Positions 51,958 through 61,600 of a DNA stretch of 64,000 nucleotides are shown here, one piece after another (within the stretch, counting starts at the first letter, position 1; each line of letters begins with the position of its first letter). Origin of the DNA: JAJVID01 sp036565725 (GTDB lineage Bacteria; Acidobacteriota; Blastocatellia; RBC074); NCBI GenBank assembly GCA_036565725.1, contig DATCXQ010000925.1, positions 1 through 64,000 on the forward strand, read 5' to 3'. The notes beneath the pieces are model-generated. The model worked only from the letters and a program-made list of their open reading frames with translations, had not been told where the DNA came from and ran no database searches. A program made the position numbers and the translations under genes.

Positions 51958-53073
51958 ATGTTGACGAACAAGATTCCTTATCTCGACCTTCATTCACAAT
52001 ATAAAGCTATTCGCGAAGAGGCGCTCGCAGCGTTAGAAGCGGTATGCGAGTCGACTCGATTCGCGCAAGGGCCGGCCGCGGCCGAATTTGAGAAGGCATT
52101 CGCCGATTATTGCGGCGTCGAGCATTGCGTGACCGTTAATTCCGGCACCAGCGCGCTGCACCTGGCTATGCGGCTCCTCAATATCGGGCCAGGCGACGAG
52201 GTCATTACCGCGCCTATGACCTTCATCGCCACTACGTGGGCGATAAGCTACGCCGGGGCCAAGCCGGTATTTGTGGATATCGACCCGGAGCGCAGGACCC
52301 TTGATCCTGCCAAACTGAAAAAGGCGATCACGCCGCGGACCAAGGCGATTCTGCCAGTGCATCTTTTTGGTCAGCCAGCGGACATGGAGTCGATTCTACA
52401 TATCGCCGGCCAGCATGACCTTCCCGTGATCGAAGACGCCGCTCAGGCGCATGGCGCTTTCTATAAAGGCCGCCGGGTCGGTCGACTCGGCGTCATTGCC
52501 TGCTTCAGCTTTTACCCGGGCAAAAACCTCGGCGCATACGGCGAGGGCGGAGCTCTGGTGACGAATGATTCTCGATTCGCGGAGCGCGCGCGCGCGTTGC
52601 GCGATCACGGGCAAAGCCAACGCTACTACCACGACGAGATCGGATACAATTACCGCATGGACAGCTTCCAGGCCGCCGTTCTGAATATAAAGCTGGGTAA
52701 ATTGGACGAATGGAACGCGGCGCGCGCGCGGCATGCGAGCGCCTATGCGGAGTTACTTAAGGGCGCGCCGGTCAAGGCGCCCACGTTCTTTGAGGACTCT
52801 ACTTCTGTCTGGCACTGTTACGTAATCGAGTGTGACGAGCGAGACAAGGTACGATCCCGCCTGTCCGATATGGGTATCGAAACCGGAATTCACTACCCGG
52901 TTCCCGTTCACTTACAGCGCGCCTACGAATTCCTGGGCCATCGCCCAGGGGCCTTCCCAATCTCTGAAGAGTTCGGCCGCCGTTGCCTTTCCCTACCCCT
53001 CTACCCGGAGTTGACCGATGCGCAAATCCGAGACGTGGCCGAGGGCTTACGGGAAGCGGTTTCAAACACATAA
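51958..53073 (+). CDS. DegT/DnrJ/EryC1-type sugar aminotransferase, copy 2
   Basis: This 371-residue PLP enzyme has Lys189 in ACFSFYPGKNLGAYGEGG as the PLP residue, VTVNSGTSALHLAM and GYNYRMDSFQAAVL. It most resembles WbpE/DegT enzymes that aminate C3 of UDP-sugars. With the Gfo/Idh oxidoreductase and an acetyltransferase it would complete a pathway to an N-acetylated 3-amino sugar (inference). It is the last gene of the cluster; a palindrome follows after about 90 bp. Confidence 0.95.
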   Translation: MLTNKIPYLDLHSQYKAIREEALAALEAVCESTRFAQGPAAAEFEKAFADYCGVEHCVTVNSGTSALHLAMRLLNIGPGDEVITAPMTFIATTWAISYAGAKPVFVDIDPERRTLDPAKLKKAITPRTKAILPVHLFGQPADMESILHIAGQHDLPVIEDAAQAHGAFYKGRRVGRLGVIACFSFYPGKNLGAYGEGGALVTNDSRFAERARALRDHGQSQRYYHDEIGYNYRMDSFQAAVLNIKLGKLDEWNAARARHASAYAELLKGAPVKAPTFFEDSTSVWHCYVIECDERDKVRSRLSDMGIETGIHYPVPVHLQRAYEFLGHRPGAFPISEEFGRRCLSLPLYPELTDAQIRDVAEGLREAVSNT

Positions 53074-53159
53074 AGACTGCTAAAGCTTTGTTCGAAAGTA
53101 ACCCGATCATTTTATAAACAGCCTGCGCCAATCGATGAGACCAGCATTGAGAGAATTAT

Positions 53160-53283
53160 ATCTGTTTGCAATTGCGTGTACGGTAGGGGCAGACCTGCGT
53201 GTCTGCCCCGAACTGGGTCTACACGCGACCACCGGGGCAGACACGCAGGTCTGCCCCTACTGTACACGTAAATGCTAACAGAT
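53160..53283. repeat. Nested palindrome with two TCTGCCCC hairpins at cluster end
   Basis: The outer arms CTGTTTGCAATTGCGTGTAC and GTACACGTAAATGCTAACAG are inverted. Inside are GGGGCAGAC..GTCTGCCCC at 53186-53209 and again at 53234-53257. The architecture equals the 18.4-kb element. The 420-bp gap 53074-53493 otherwise holds only the promoter region of the next gene. Confidence 0.88.
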
Positions 53284-53493
53284 CTAGTGATCGCGGAATT
53301 CAGGGAATTTATCACGGCATAGGCAGTTCCGTGTCAATCGCATTATTTTTTTGTCCCCTGTCGATTTTCCTGAACCTCGTCCGTCTATAGGTCGGAAACG
53401 GGGCGAGGAGTAGAATACGCCCCCCACGTTTCCTGCTTCGACTGATGGCCGTCGGCCGTCAACCACACCAATCGCATGAAGGAGAAAAAACAC

Positions 53494-53865
53494 ATGCCGC
53501 AGTTTATGCTCATCTCTCAGGATTCGATGGAGATTCCAGAAGGTTTTGAGATCACTCCTGAAATCATTCAGGGCATCATTCAGAAATACAACGACTGGGC
53601 CGAGGGTTTGAGGAAATCGGGCCACCTGGTCAGTTTGAACAAGCTGCGTGAAGATCCTGGAAAGAACATCACCGGCGTCGGCCCGAACCAGGTCGTCACC
53701 GACGGCCCTTACGCCGAGACCAAGGAGATCATCGGCGGTTACTGGATCGTCACCGCAGCGGATTACGACGAAGCCGTCAAACTGGCCTCAACTTGCCCGA
53801 GTCTGGAATTCGGCAGCCGCGTCGATGTCCGCGAGGTCGAAGACCTGTCAACGTTTTCTGGCTGA
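53494..53865 (+). CDS. DGPF/YCII-related domain protein
   Basis: This 123-residue protein of the YCII-related/DGPF type has the family motif VVTDGPYAETKEIIGGYWIV at about 75-95. The ferredoxin-like fold often forms dimers; the biochemical role is mostly unknown. It stands directly upstream of an ECF42 sigma factor, the conserved partner arrangement for this group. The start at 53494 is chosen because AAGGAGA lies at the right distance; an in-frame ATG at 53476 has no site. Confidence 0.93.
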   Translation: MPQFMLISQDSMEIPEGFEITPEIIQGIIQKYNDWAEGLRKSGHLVSLNKLREDPGKNITGVGPNQVVTDGPYAETKEIIGGYWIVTAADYDEAVKLASTCPSLEFGSRVDVREVEDLSTFSG

Positions 53866-53894
53866 GAAATCAGAAAAATGTGGGATAGAGAAAT

Positions 53895-55163
53895 ATGGAC
53901 AACGGAGCGCATGCGCTGGTGGATCATCTGTTTCGCCATCAGGCCGGGCGGATGATCGCCACGTTGACGCGCGTCTTCGGGCCGCGCCACATCGATCTGG
54001 CCGAAGAGGTCGTGCAGGAGGCTTTAATCAAAGCCCTGCAGCAATGGCCGTATCGCGGCGTTCCCGAAAATCCGCTGGCGTGGCTTATCCAGGTGGCGAA
54101 GAATCGCGCGCTCGATCTGCTGCGGCGCGATTCTTCGCTGCGGGAGAAGTCCGGCGAGATCGTCCGCGCCTTCGCCGCGCAGGAAGAGTTCGCAAACCGC
54201 AGGATCGAGACGGAGCGGAGCGCCGAACTGATTGATGACACGCTCGGCATGATCTTCATGGCCTGTCATCCGGCGATCCCGCGCGAAGGCCGCGTGGCGT
54301 TGACTCTCAAGACGGTCGGAGGCTTCGGCGTGAGCGAGATCGCGCGGGCGTTTCTGGCCAAAGAGCCGACCGTCGCGCAGCGACTGGTTCGCGCCAAACG
54401 TCTGATCCGTGACGAGGGCGTGACTTTCGATCTACCGGGCGAAGCCGAAATGTCGACGCGGCTCGATTCCGTTCTCGAAGTCTTGTATCTGCTCTTCAAC
54501 GAGGGCTACACGGCGCATGCGGGAGAGAACCTGATTCGCGCCGACCTGGCTCAAGAAGCGATAAGGTTGTGTTCGCTGCTCGTCCGGCATCGGGCGACCA
54601 ATCGTCCGAAATGCCAGGCGCTGCTGGCGCTGATGATGTTTCAGGCGGCCCGATTGCCCGCGCGCGTGGGCGAGGGGGGCGAATTGGCCCTGCTTTCCGA
54701 ACAGGATCGCTCTCTGTGGGACCGGCGGATGATTTACCTGGCATTTAAACATCTCGAAGCCGCGGCCGAAGGCGACGAATTCACCGAGTACCACTTGCAG
54801 GCCGCGATTGCGGCCTGCCACGCCGCAGCGTCGAGATACGAGTTGACCGATTGGGCCGAGATCGTGCGACTCTATGACCTGCTCGTCGCGTTGAATCCGT
54901 CCCCGGTCGTGGCGTTGAACCGCGCGGTCGCGGTCGCCAAATGGAAAGGCCCCGAAGCCGGCATCCGCGCGATCGAAGACATCAGTCGCCATCCTGCGCT
55001 GCAGCATTACTACCTGCTGCCCGCGACGCTCGGCGAATTGTGGAGCGAAATGGGCGACGCGACCAAAGCCGCCGATTTTTATCGCCAGGCATTGAACCGT
55101 CCTTGCTCGGAGCCTGAGCGACGTTTTTTATCGAAACGGCTTGAGGCGGCGAGCAACGCTTGA
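53895..55163 (+). CDS. ECF42-type RNA polymerase sigma factor
   Basis: This 422-residue sigma factor has region 2 near the N-terminus (HIDLAEEVVQEALIKALQQW), region 4 (VGGFGVSEIARAFLAKEPTV) and a long C-terminal extension. In ECF42 proteins this extension (DUF6596 plus TPR-like helices) is needed for activity. LYLLFNEGYTAHAGENLIRA marks the extension. No anti-sigma gene is present, as expected for the group. The DGPF gene 29 nt upstream is its usual partner and probable target. Confidence 0.95.
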   Translation: MDNGAHALVDHLFRHQAGRMIATLTRVFGPRHIDLAEEVVQEALIKALQQWPYRGVPENPLAWLIQVAKNRALDLLRRDSSLREKSGEIVRAFAAQEEFANRRIETERSAELIDDTLGMIFMACHPAIPREGRVALTLKTVGGFGVSEIARAFLAKEPTVAQRLVRAKRLIRDEGVTFDLPGEAEMSTRLDSVLEVLYLLFNEGYTAHAGENLIRADLAQEAIRLCSLLVRHRATNRPKCQALLALMMFQAARLPARVGEGGELALLSEQDRSLWDRRMIYLAFKHLEAAAEGDEFTEYHLQAAIAACHAAASRYELTDWAEIVRLYDLLVALNPSPVVALNRAVAVAKWKGPEAGIRAIEDISRHPALQHYYLLPATLGELWSEMGDATKAADFYRQALNRPCSEPERRFLSKRLEAASNA

Positions 55164-55368
55164 AACCGCTCGATCAACTTCTGACCGGATTTGGTGGTCA
55201 AATGACTGCGAAAAGGTCTATGCTTCAACATGCGCTGGCCCCCCAGACACGCCACCAGGGCCAGCTTGCCGTCTATCAACGGCCGCTCGGAACTGAGCAT
55301 ATCCCCACCGAACAATTCCGGCGGCTTACAAGCCAAACCAGTAGTACCTCAACCTCAAGGAGGCAGAC

Positions 55369-55797
55369 ATGAAGAAAATCAACTTAGGACGTGTCCTGCT
55401 GGGCGGTTTAATAGCAGGCGTGGTGTTGAACATCGGCGAATTCCTGCTCAACGAAGTAGTGTTGGGCGACGACATGAGAGAGCATTTTGCCAGGCTAGGT
55501 CTCCCTCAGCCCGGGGGCGATTTCATCGCCAAGGCTGTTGTGGCGACTTTCGTCCTGGGCGTCGTCATTACCTTTCTGTACGCGGCGATCAGAACGCAAT
55601 TTGGACAGGGAGTGAAGACGGCGATCTACGCCGGGGTGATCGCGTGGTTTTTCGTCAACGTTTACACCGGGGTGATCTACGGCTCGTTGGGATTGTTTTC
55701 GATGAAGTCGCTAATGATCGGAGGCGTGTGGGGGCTGGTTGAATACTCCCTCGGCGCCATCGCCGGAGCTTGGATATACAAAGAAACCGAAGCCTGA
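55369..55797 (+). CDS. Small four-helix membrane protein, function unknown
   Basis: This 142-residue protein has four hydrophobic segments (about 8-28, 48-68, 78-98 and 108-128) and few charged residues between them. It begins MKKINLGRVLLGGLIAGVVL. I do not recognise a named family. AAGGAGG gives a strong ribosome-binding site. It lies between the ECF42 gene and an exported YCII-like gene and may belong to the same stress response. Confidence 0.75.
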   Translation: MKKINLGRVLLGGLIAGVVLNIGEFLLNEVVLGDDMREHFARLGLPQPGGDFIAKAVVATFVLGVVITFLYAAIRTQFGQGVKTAIYAGVIAWFFVNVYTGVIYGSLGLFSMKSLMIGGVWGLVEYSLGAIAGAWIYKETEA

Positions 55798-55868
55798 TTG
55801 GCGATATTATGCGGGGCGCCGCTCACTTTCGGGCGCGCCCCGCTTTTCAGAAGAAGGGCGAGGAGAAT

Positions 55869-56702
55869 ATGAAACCGAAAGAGGTTCTTTTGTTGGCAGT
55901 CTGCCTGATGGCGATGGCGCCGGTCGCTCAGACTAAATCAACAACCACGACCGCTGATCCACAGGCGCAATCGTTGAAAGGGGTCACGCCGCCGAACAGT
56001 GAACCCGCGCCTCAGCAGCAACAGAGCCAACCGAAAGCCGAAACCAAACCGCCACGATTCGACAACGAGGTGTATCAATTCGGGATGTTGACTCGGGGGC
56101 CGAAGTGGACGGCCGAGAACACCCCTGAGATTCAGAAGATTCAAGAAGGCCACATGGCCAACATCAACAAGATGGCGCAGGCCGGCAAGCTCTTCGCCGC
56201 CGGACCGATTCTGGACAACGGCGACCTGCGTGGAATCTTCGTCTTTCGCGCCGCCTCGATTGAGGAAGCGAAGGCGTTGGCCGCCGAAGACCCCGCGATC
56301 AAGGCGGCGCGGTTGAAGCTCGAAATCCTGCCATGGTTCGGGTCGAAAGGCATCGGGGTTAGATCGATGGAGGAGTTCAAAAAGAATCCTGATATGAAAT
56401 GGACGATGAAGAAATATCATCTCGCCATCCTCAGGCGCGGGCCTGAGACAACGCATCCCGCCGCGGAGACTCAGAAGATTCAACTCGAACACCTCTGGAA
56501 CATCCGCCGAATGATGGACGACGGAAAGATGCTCACGGCCGGCCCCTTTATGAAGGACGGCGATCTGCGCGGAATTTTCGTCTTCAACACGGAATCGGCC
56601 GACGAGGCGAAGGCCTGGGCTGAAGCCGATCCGGCGGTCAAAGCCGGAAGGCTGATTGTCGAAATCCATCCATGGCTGGTGGCGAAAGAGGTCTGGCCGT
56701 AA
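55869..56702 (+). CDS. Exported protein with two YCII-like domains
   Basis: This 277-residue protein has a signal peptide (ending near MAPVAQ), a Pro/Gln-rich linker (about 30-60) and two tandem YCII-like domains. The two repeats are clearly alike: GKLFAAGPILDNGDLRGIFV in the first and GKMLTAGPFMKDGDLRGIFV in the second. YCII domains normally occur singly in cytoplasmic proteins, so an exported double form is unusual. The start at 55869 has GAGGAG; an in-frame ATG at 55770 would overlap the preceding gene. It is close to the ECF42 unit and may be one of its targets. Confidence 0.87.
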   Translation: MKPKEVLLLAVCLMAMAPVAQTKSTTTTADPQAQSLKGVTPPNSEPAPQQQQSQPKAETKPPRFDNEVYQFGMLTRGPKWTAENTPEIQKIQEGHMANINKMAQAGKLFAAGPILDNGDLRGIFVFRAASIEEAKALAAEDPAIKAARLKLEILPWFGSKGIGVRSMEEFKKNPDMKWTMKKYHLAILRRGPETTHPAAETQKIQLEHLWNIRRMMDDGKMLTAGPFMKDGDLRGIFVFNTESADEAKAWAEADPAVKAGRLIVEIHPWLVAKEVWP

Positions 56703-56705
56703 ACT

Positions 56706-58091
56706 TCAACCGCGGTTAGTCGCGCCTGACTTCTCCTGCCGGTTTTGGCGCAGTCGGCGAACGAACAGGCAAGTGGTCTTCACCGCGATGCCGTCGCGGA
56801 TCTGGACCTCAAGCAGCGCCTGGAAATAGGATGGCAGGTCTTTGTCTCCTGAAGCGGCCCACATACTTTCTAGTGTCAGCATGCTCGCCTCCGAGATCGC
56901 AAATTCTGCGGCCGCCTGGGTGCCGAGAGTGGAAAGCCCGGCAAGCACCAGAATATATTGGTTGGGAGTGACACTGGGGAGCAGACTGATCAACGCATAT
57001 TCAGATTGGAGGGCTTTCGTTCTGCCGTCCCTTCGAAATTCGTAGGTCGCCGGCTGATTCGCTTCAGGGCGGCGGTCTCGGATCAACAGTCTTCCTACAA
57101 ATTCATTTCCGGCGGGATCTTCAAAAACCAGATCGCTCTCGACGGGCAATTTCCCCAGGATCTCATTCTCCAGGCTGGCGCCGAGGAAGATCACGTGGCG
57201 ATTTCTGAGGTCTTCGTATGAAGTGATCCGGCTGCGCTTGACTGAGAAATCCTGCCCGCGGCGCGCTAACAATTGAGAGATCCTGCCCGCCGCCACGACT
57301 TCTCCGATGCCGGTATAGGAATCAAAATAGTATAGCGGTCCCAAATGGGCAGGGATTGGCCCGCGGCGTTCCAACCCGGCCAGGCTGGGGACTTGGGCTC
57401 CCATCGCGAGCGAATGGCTCGTTTCGGTGTAGTACCGATAGAGGTCTCCTTGCTCACTCATTAAGAACAGCGCGTTACTGTAGACGATGATGGGAGGCTG
57501 ACTCGACGAAGCGAATGGCTGGCATAGCACGGCCAATGCTTTGGCTAGTGGGGGAGACTTCGGGGAATCGGCGCTCAAACTGAAAGTCCGAAGGATGTAT
57601 GTGAGGAGCGCCAGGTTCAAAATCAACAGCCCGAAGGCCAGCGACCGCCAATTGAGCGTCGCCGATAATTTTGCCGGCTCGGGATTGGGAGTGACGGCTT
57701 GCTCCGCCTGGGGCTCCGAGGAATTAACCAGGGGGCGTACAGTGGGTGGTTGCGTCAAATACTCGGGGTAGTAATGCCCGCGGGCGATGAAGATGTGGAC
57801 CGGGTCTTGGGCTCCTTCCCCGTTGTAGTATTCCGCGAGCTTCTTGCGCAGCCTGGCCGCCTGGACACGGACGATATTATCAGCTTTGGAGCTGAAGTCC
57901 GAGGACCGCCCGAGGACTTCAGTAGCAATGGTATATTCCTTAATTTCATCGGCCCGCTCGGCCACCGACCTCTCGACGATGAACTTCAGAATCTGCCGCA
58001 ATGTCTCACACTCGGAGAAAGTCTTGCTCTGTAGGACGAGCTGGAGCGCTAATAAGCGCTCGTCAGCCGTCGTGTCACTAGTGACGACCAT
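56706..58091 (-). CDS. Membrane-anchored winged-helix regulator
   Basis: This 461-residue protein has an N-terminal DNA-binding domain (about 10-115). It carries DNIVRVQAARLRKKLAEYYN and IFIARGHYYPEY, a winged-helix pattern of the OmpR-like kind found in acidobacterial regulators. A linker and one membrane helix (about 148-168; LAFGLLILNLALLTYIL) lead to an extracytoplasmic domain of about 290 residues of unknown fold. This layout suits a one-component sensor that binds DNA while anchored in the membrane. It is divergent from the TonB receptor, its likely target. AAGGGAA precedes the start. Confidence 0.8.
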   Translation of the reverse strand: MVVTSDTTADERLLALQLVLQSKTFSECETLRQILKFIVERSVAERADEIKEYTIATEVLGRSSDFSSKADNIVRVQAARLRKKLAEYYNGEGAQDPVHIFIARGHYYPEYLTQPPTVRPLVNSSEPQAEQAVTPNPEPAKLSATLNWRSLAFGLLILNLALLTYILRTFSLSADSPKSPPLAKALAVLCQPFASSSQPPIIVYSNALFLMSEQGDLYRYYTETSHSLAMGAQVPSLAGLERRGPIPAHLGPLYYFDSYTGIGEVVAAGRISQLLARRGQDFSVKRSRITSYEDLRNRHVIFLGASLENEILGKLPVESDLVFEDPAGNEFVGRLLIRDRRPEANQPATYEFRRDGRTKALQSEYALISLLPSVTPNQYILVLAGLSTLGTQAAAEFAISEASMLTLESMWAASGDKDLPSYFQALLEVQIRDGIAVKTTCLFVRRLRQNRQEKSGATNRG

Positions 58092-58521
58092 GGCACTTGA
58101 TTCCCTTGTTGCACCCGCGTTACCGGATGTTGAGCACCCGTATTGAAATGTAAATGAATGGCCTCAGCGGCCGAATAGCCTGATCCCGGATTCAGCGCGC
58201 CTTAACCTGGTTCCCCAAAAGTTGATGGGCCACACCAAGAAGGCAGCCCCCCGTTAAGATATGAGATAGGTCCCTGTCACAAATGTTAGGGTTTGGCGGC
58301 GATTATACTCCGGGGGCTTACAATTTCAAAATTCAAGACGCGCTCGCCGGAGCGGCCTCAGTCCCTTACTCAAAGGATAATTCGGCTCTTTCAGGCGCCG
58401 ACAGGGCAGGCGGCGCCACGCAATTTACGGTAACATCACCCACGCCTATTCTTCACCTGGCGGTTTTCCGGCTAAGAGAAGTGTCCACTAGGCATACTGG
58501 CTCACTTTTTGTCTGGCCGAT

Positions 58522-58560
58522 TTACTCCCCGGTTACCTCATGTTACCCCCCTGTTACTCC
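58522..58560 (+). promoter_or_regulatory. Four helically phased TTAC direct repeats before the TonB receptor
   Basis: TTAC occurs at 58522, 58533, 58543 and 58554, each followed by C/T-rich bases (TTACTCCCC, TTACCTCAT, TTACCCCCC, TTACTCCCT). The spacing is 11, 10 and 11 bp, one helical turn each. This resembles the binding pattern of OmpR/PhoB-type winged-helix activators. TTGACC at about 58569 could be the -35 box just downstream. The rest of the 543-bp gap shows nothing else clear. Confidence 0.6.
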
Positions 58561-58634
58561 CTAAATTCTTGACCTGAGCTTACAGTTCTCCGCAGGAAAA
58601 ATCCTTACGGTCTCTCAACCAATGGAGGTCAATA

Positions 58635-61600
58635 ATGGAGTTCAATAATATGAGGCGGAGTATTTGGCTATGGCTCTTGATTGCTGCAACCCTGGCAGGT
58701 CAGGCAGGGGGCGCGTCAGCCCTGGCGCAAGCGGAACAAGCCACCATCACCGGCACGGTCACGGATAAGTCAGGCGCCGTAATCCCGGACGCTAAAGTGA
58801 TCGTCACTAATATTAGGACCCAAGTCGTCAGGGAGACGAAAACCACTGGGGACGGCCATTACACGGCGCCGTATCTCCCAGTCGGCCAGTATGAAGTCAC
58901 GGTGGAGATGGCAGGCTTTAAAAAGGCGCAAGTGAAAGACGTCACCCTCAGAGTCGGGTTCATCGCTACTGTCGACGTAAGCCTGGAGCCTGGGGCGGTG
59001 ACAGAGGCGGTTGAGGTCACCGGCGGGGCGGCGCAACTGGAGAGCCAGAGTGGTTCGCTCGGTAATGTGGTCGGGAACACGCAACTCCGCGAGTTGCCGT
59101 TGATCAACCGGAATCCTTTCGGGTTGGTGACGCTCGCCCCGGGCGTGATCGCGGCCGGAAACACAGGGACCGGACCGATTATCAACGGCGGCCGGTCCAA
59201 CACGAGCGAGGTCCTGCTCGATGGGGCCGAGTTGCGCAACAGTTCCACCATGGATCTCAACTACACGCCTCCACTAGAATCCATCGAAGAGTTTAAGGTC
59301 ATCACCAACAGCATGTCCGCAGAGTTCGGCTCCTCGGGCGGCGGCTATCTCACCGCCGTCACCAAGTCGGGGGCCAATCAGCTGCACGGCAGTTTTTACG
59401 AGTTCCTGCGCAACGACAAGCTCAATGCAAACAGCTTTACCAATAACCGGAACGGCGTGGCGCGCGGCATGGTGCGACATAATGAGTACGGGGGTACCCT
59501 CGGCGGGCCGGTTTACATACCGGGCCTGTACAACGGGCGCGACAAGACCTTCTTCTTCGTGGCCCTGGAACAAGTCAAGGACCGCAGCCCACAGACGGTG
59601 ATCAGTACCGTGCCGACCGCGCTTGAGCGGGTCGGAGATTTCTCCCAGACCTTCGCCGACAATGCGCGCACCCAGTTGATCAAGATTTATGACCCGGCCA
59701 CCACACGCGCCGCCGCGGGAGGCGCGTTTGTCCGTGACCAGTTTTCCTGTCGGGAGGGGCCCAATGTGAGGCTCAATGTGATTTGCCCTGATCGCATCAA
59801 TCCCATCGCGCTCAAGATCCTTTCCTATTATCCGCTGCCCAACCGAGACTCGCGGACTAACAATCGCGTCGATGCCGCCAATCGCATTAATGATTCGTGG
59901 AGGTTGGATTTTCGGATCGACCACCGGATCGGGACAAGGCATCACCTCTTTGCCACTTACGGCCGGATCAACCAGGATCAATCAAGTCGGGGCCTGACTA
60001 ACATCGCCTACCCAAGGGAAGGGGTGAACGGTGAACTCGCCACGGTCCAGGACCGCCCACGGAGGGCTGTCCTCAGCGACACCGTTACATTCCGGCCCAC
60101 CTTGATCGGAGAATTCCGCGCCAGCCTGTCGCGCTCCTTTAGGGACGTCCTGTCGCGCAGCCTGGGCTTTGATTTCATGAATGAGCTCGGGATTGCGCCC
60201 AGTCTCAGGCCTTTTGTCAGGAGCTTAATCTTCCCGCAGATCAACCCAAGTGATGTCGCCGGTCTAGGCCCGGACCGGGCCTCGCTGCAACATGACGCCG
60301 AAAGTACTTACCAATTCCAGGGCCACATCACCTGGATCCGGGGCTCGCATTCGGTGAAGTCCGGGCTCGACTACAGGTTTATGGCCTGGAACGTGCTCCG
60401 CCCGGAGCGCCCGGCGGGGAACTTCACCTTCGACCGGAGCTTCACTCAAGGGCCGAACCCGATTGCCGCCAGTACGACCGCCGGCAACGGCATCGCCACA
60501 CTCCTGCTCGGCGCCCCGACCGGAGGGAACTTCACTTTTGACCCGACCCTCGCCGCCTCGCAAAAATACTACGCCACCTACGTGCAGGATGATTGGAAAG
60601 TGGCTCGCCGCTTGACGCTCAATCTGGGCTTGCGCTGGGAATACTCAACGCCGTGGAACGACCGCTTCGACCAGTTATCCTTCTTCGACCCGGAGGCCGT
60701 CGAGCCGATCACCCAGCAGAAAGGGGTGATCAGATTCGTGGGCCGCGACGGCAATTCGCGCTACCAGACCATGTCGGATAAAAACAATTTCGCCCCGCGC
60801 TTGGCCCTGGCCTGGGAACTCATGAAAGATACGGCGCTCAGGGCCGGTTATGGCATCTCGTATTTTCCCGGCAGCGGGGGCATCGGGGCCGCGCCCAGCG
60901 ACGTCATGCTCGGCGGGGGGCTGCCGATCACTGGAGTGTTTTTGGGCGACCGGCCGTTCCCCAATACGCCCCCGACGGGTTCGTCGTTGGCCGACCCTTT
61001 CAGGTCGGGTATTGTCGTCCCGCCCACCACGAATCTCGGTGAAGGTGTGACCCAGGCATTCCCCGAGTGGCGCATCCCCTTCAACCACCAGTGGAACCTC
61101 AATATCCAGCGCGCTATCACCAGGGATCTGCTCGTGGAAGTGGCCTATAGCGGCAACCGGGGGCAGCGCATCTGGATCAACCGCAACCGCAACGTGGCGA
61201 GCGCCTCGAACCTGTCGTTAGGTAATGACCTGTTTACGCGCGTGCCGAACCCCTTCGCGGGCAAAATCCCGGGAACCCTCGGGCAACCCACGATTGAGAA
61301 GCGTCTCCTTCTGAGGCCCTTCCCCCATTATGGTGACCTCACGCGTTTCCGCGATGACGTGGGCGATTCGATCTATCATGCCTTCACGTTGCGCGTGGAT
61401 AAGAGGTTTGCGCAGGGGTTGCTCTTTCAAGCAGGCTACACGGTCAGCAAGAATATCAGCAACGTGCCGGAGCGGTTTATCGGGCGCGCCGCGAACTTTA
61501 TTGATCCGAACGACCTCTCGCGTTCGCGTTCGATCAGCGAGAACGACCGGCCACAGAGGCTGGTGATCAACTATGTCTATGAACTCCCTTTCGGGCAGGG

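Noticed and set aside
53186..53257. Possible two-repeat CRISPR-like array
   Set aside because: The two TCTGCCCC hairpins are self-complementary parts of one larger palindrome; there are no spacers or cas genes.
58274..58300. TGTCACA word as a third ECF41 promoter
   Set aside because: There is no CGTC at the 15-nt spacing found at the two convincing sites (CGGC instead), and the distance to the next gene is about 360 bp.
58283..58564. 93-codon frame upstream of the TonB receptor
   Set aside because: It covers the phased TTAC repeats and promoter region, has no ribosome-binding site and no recognisable protein features.
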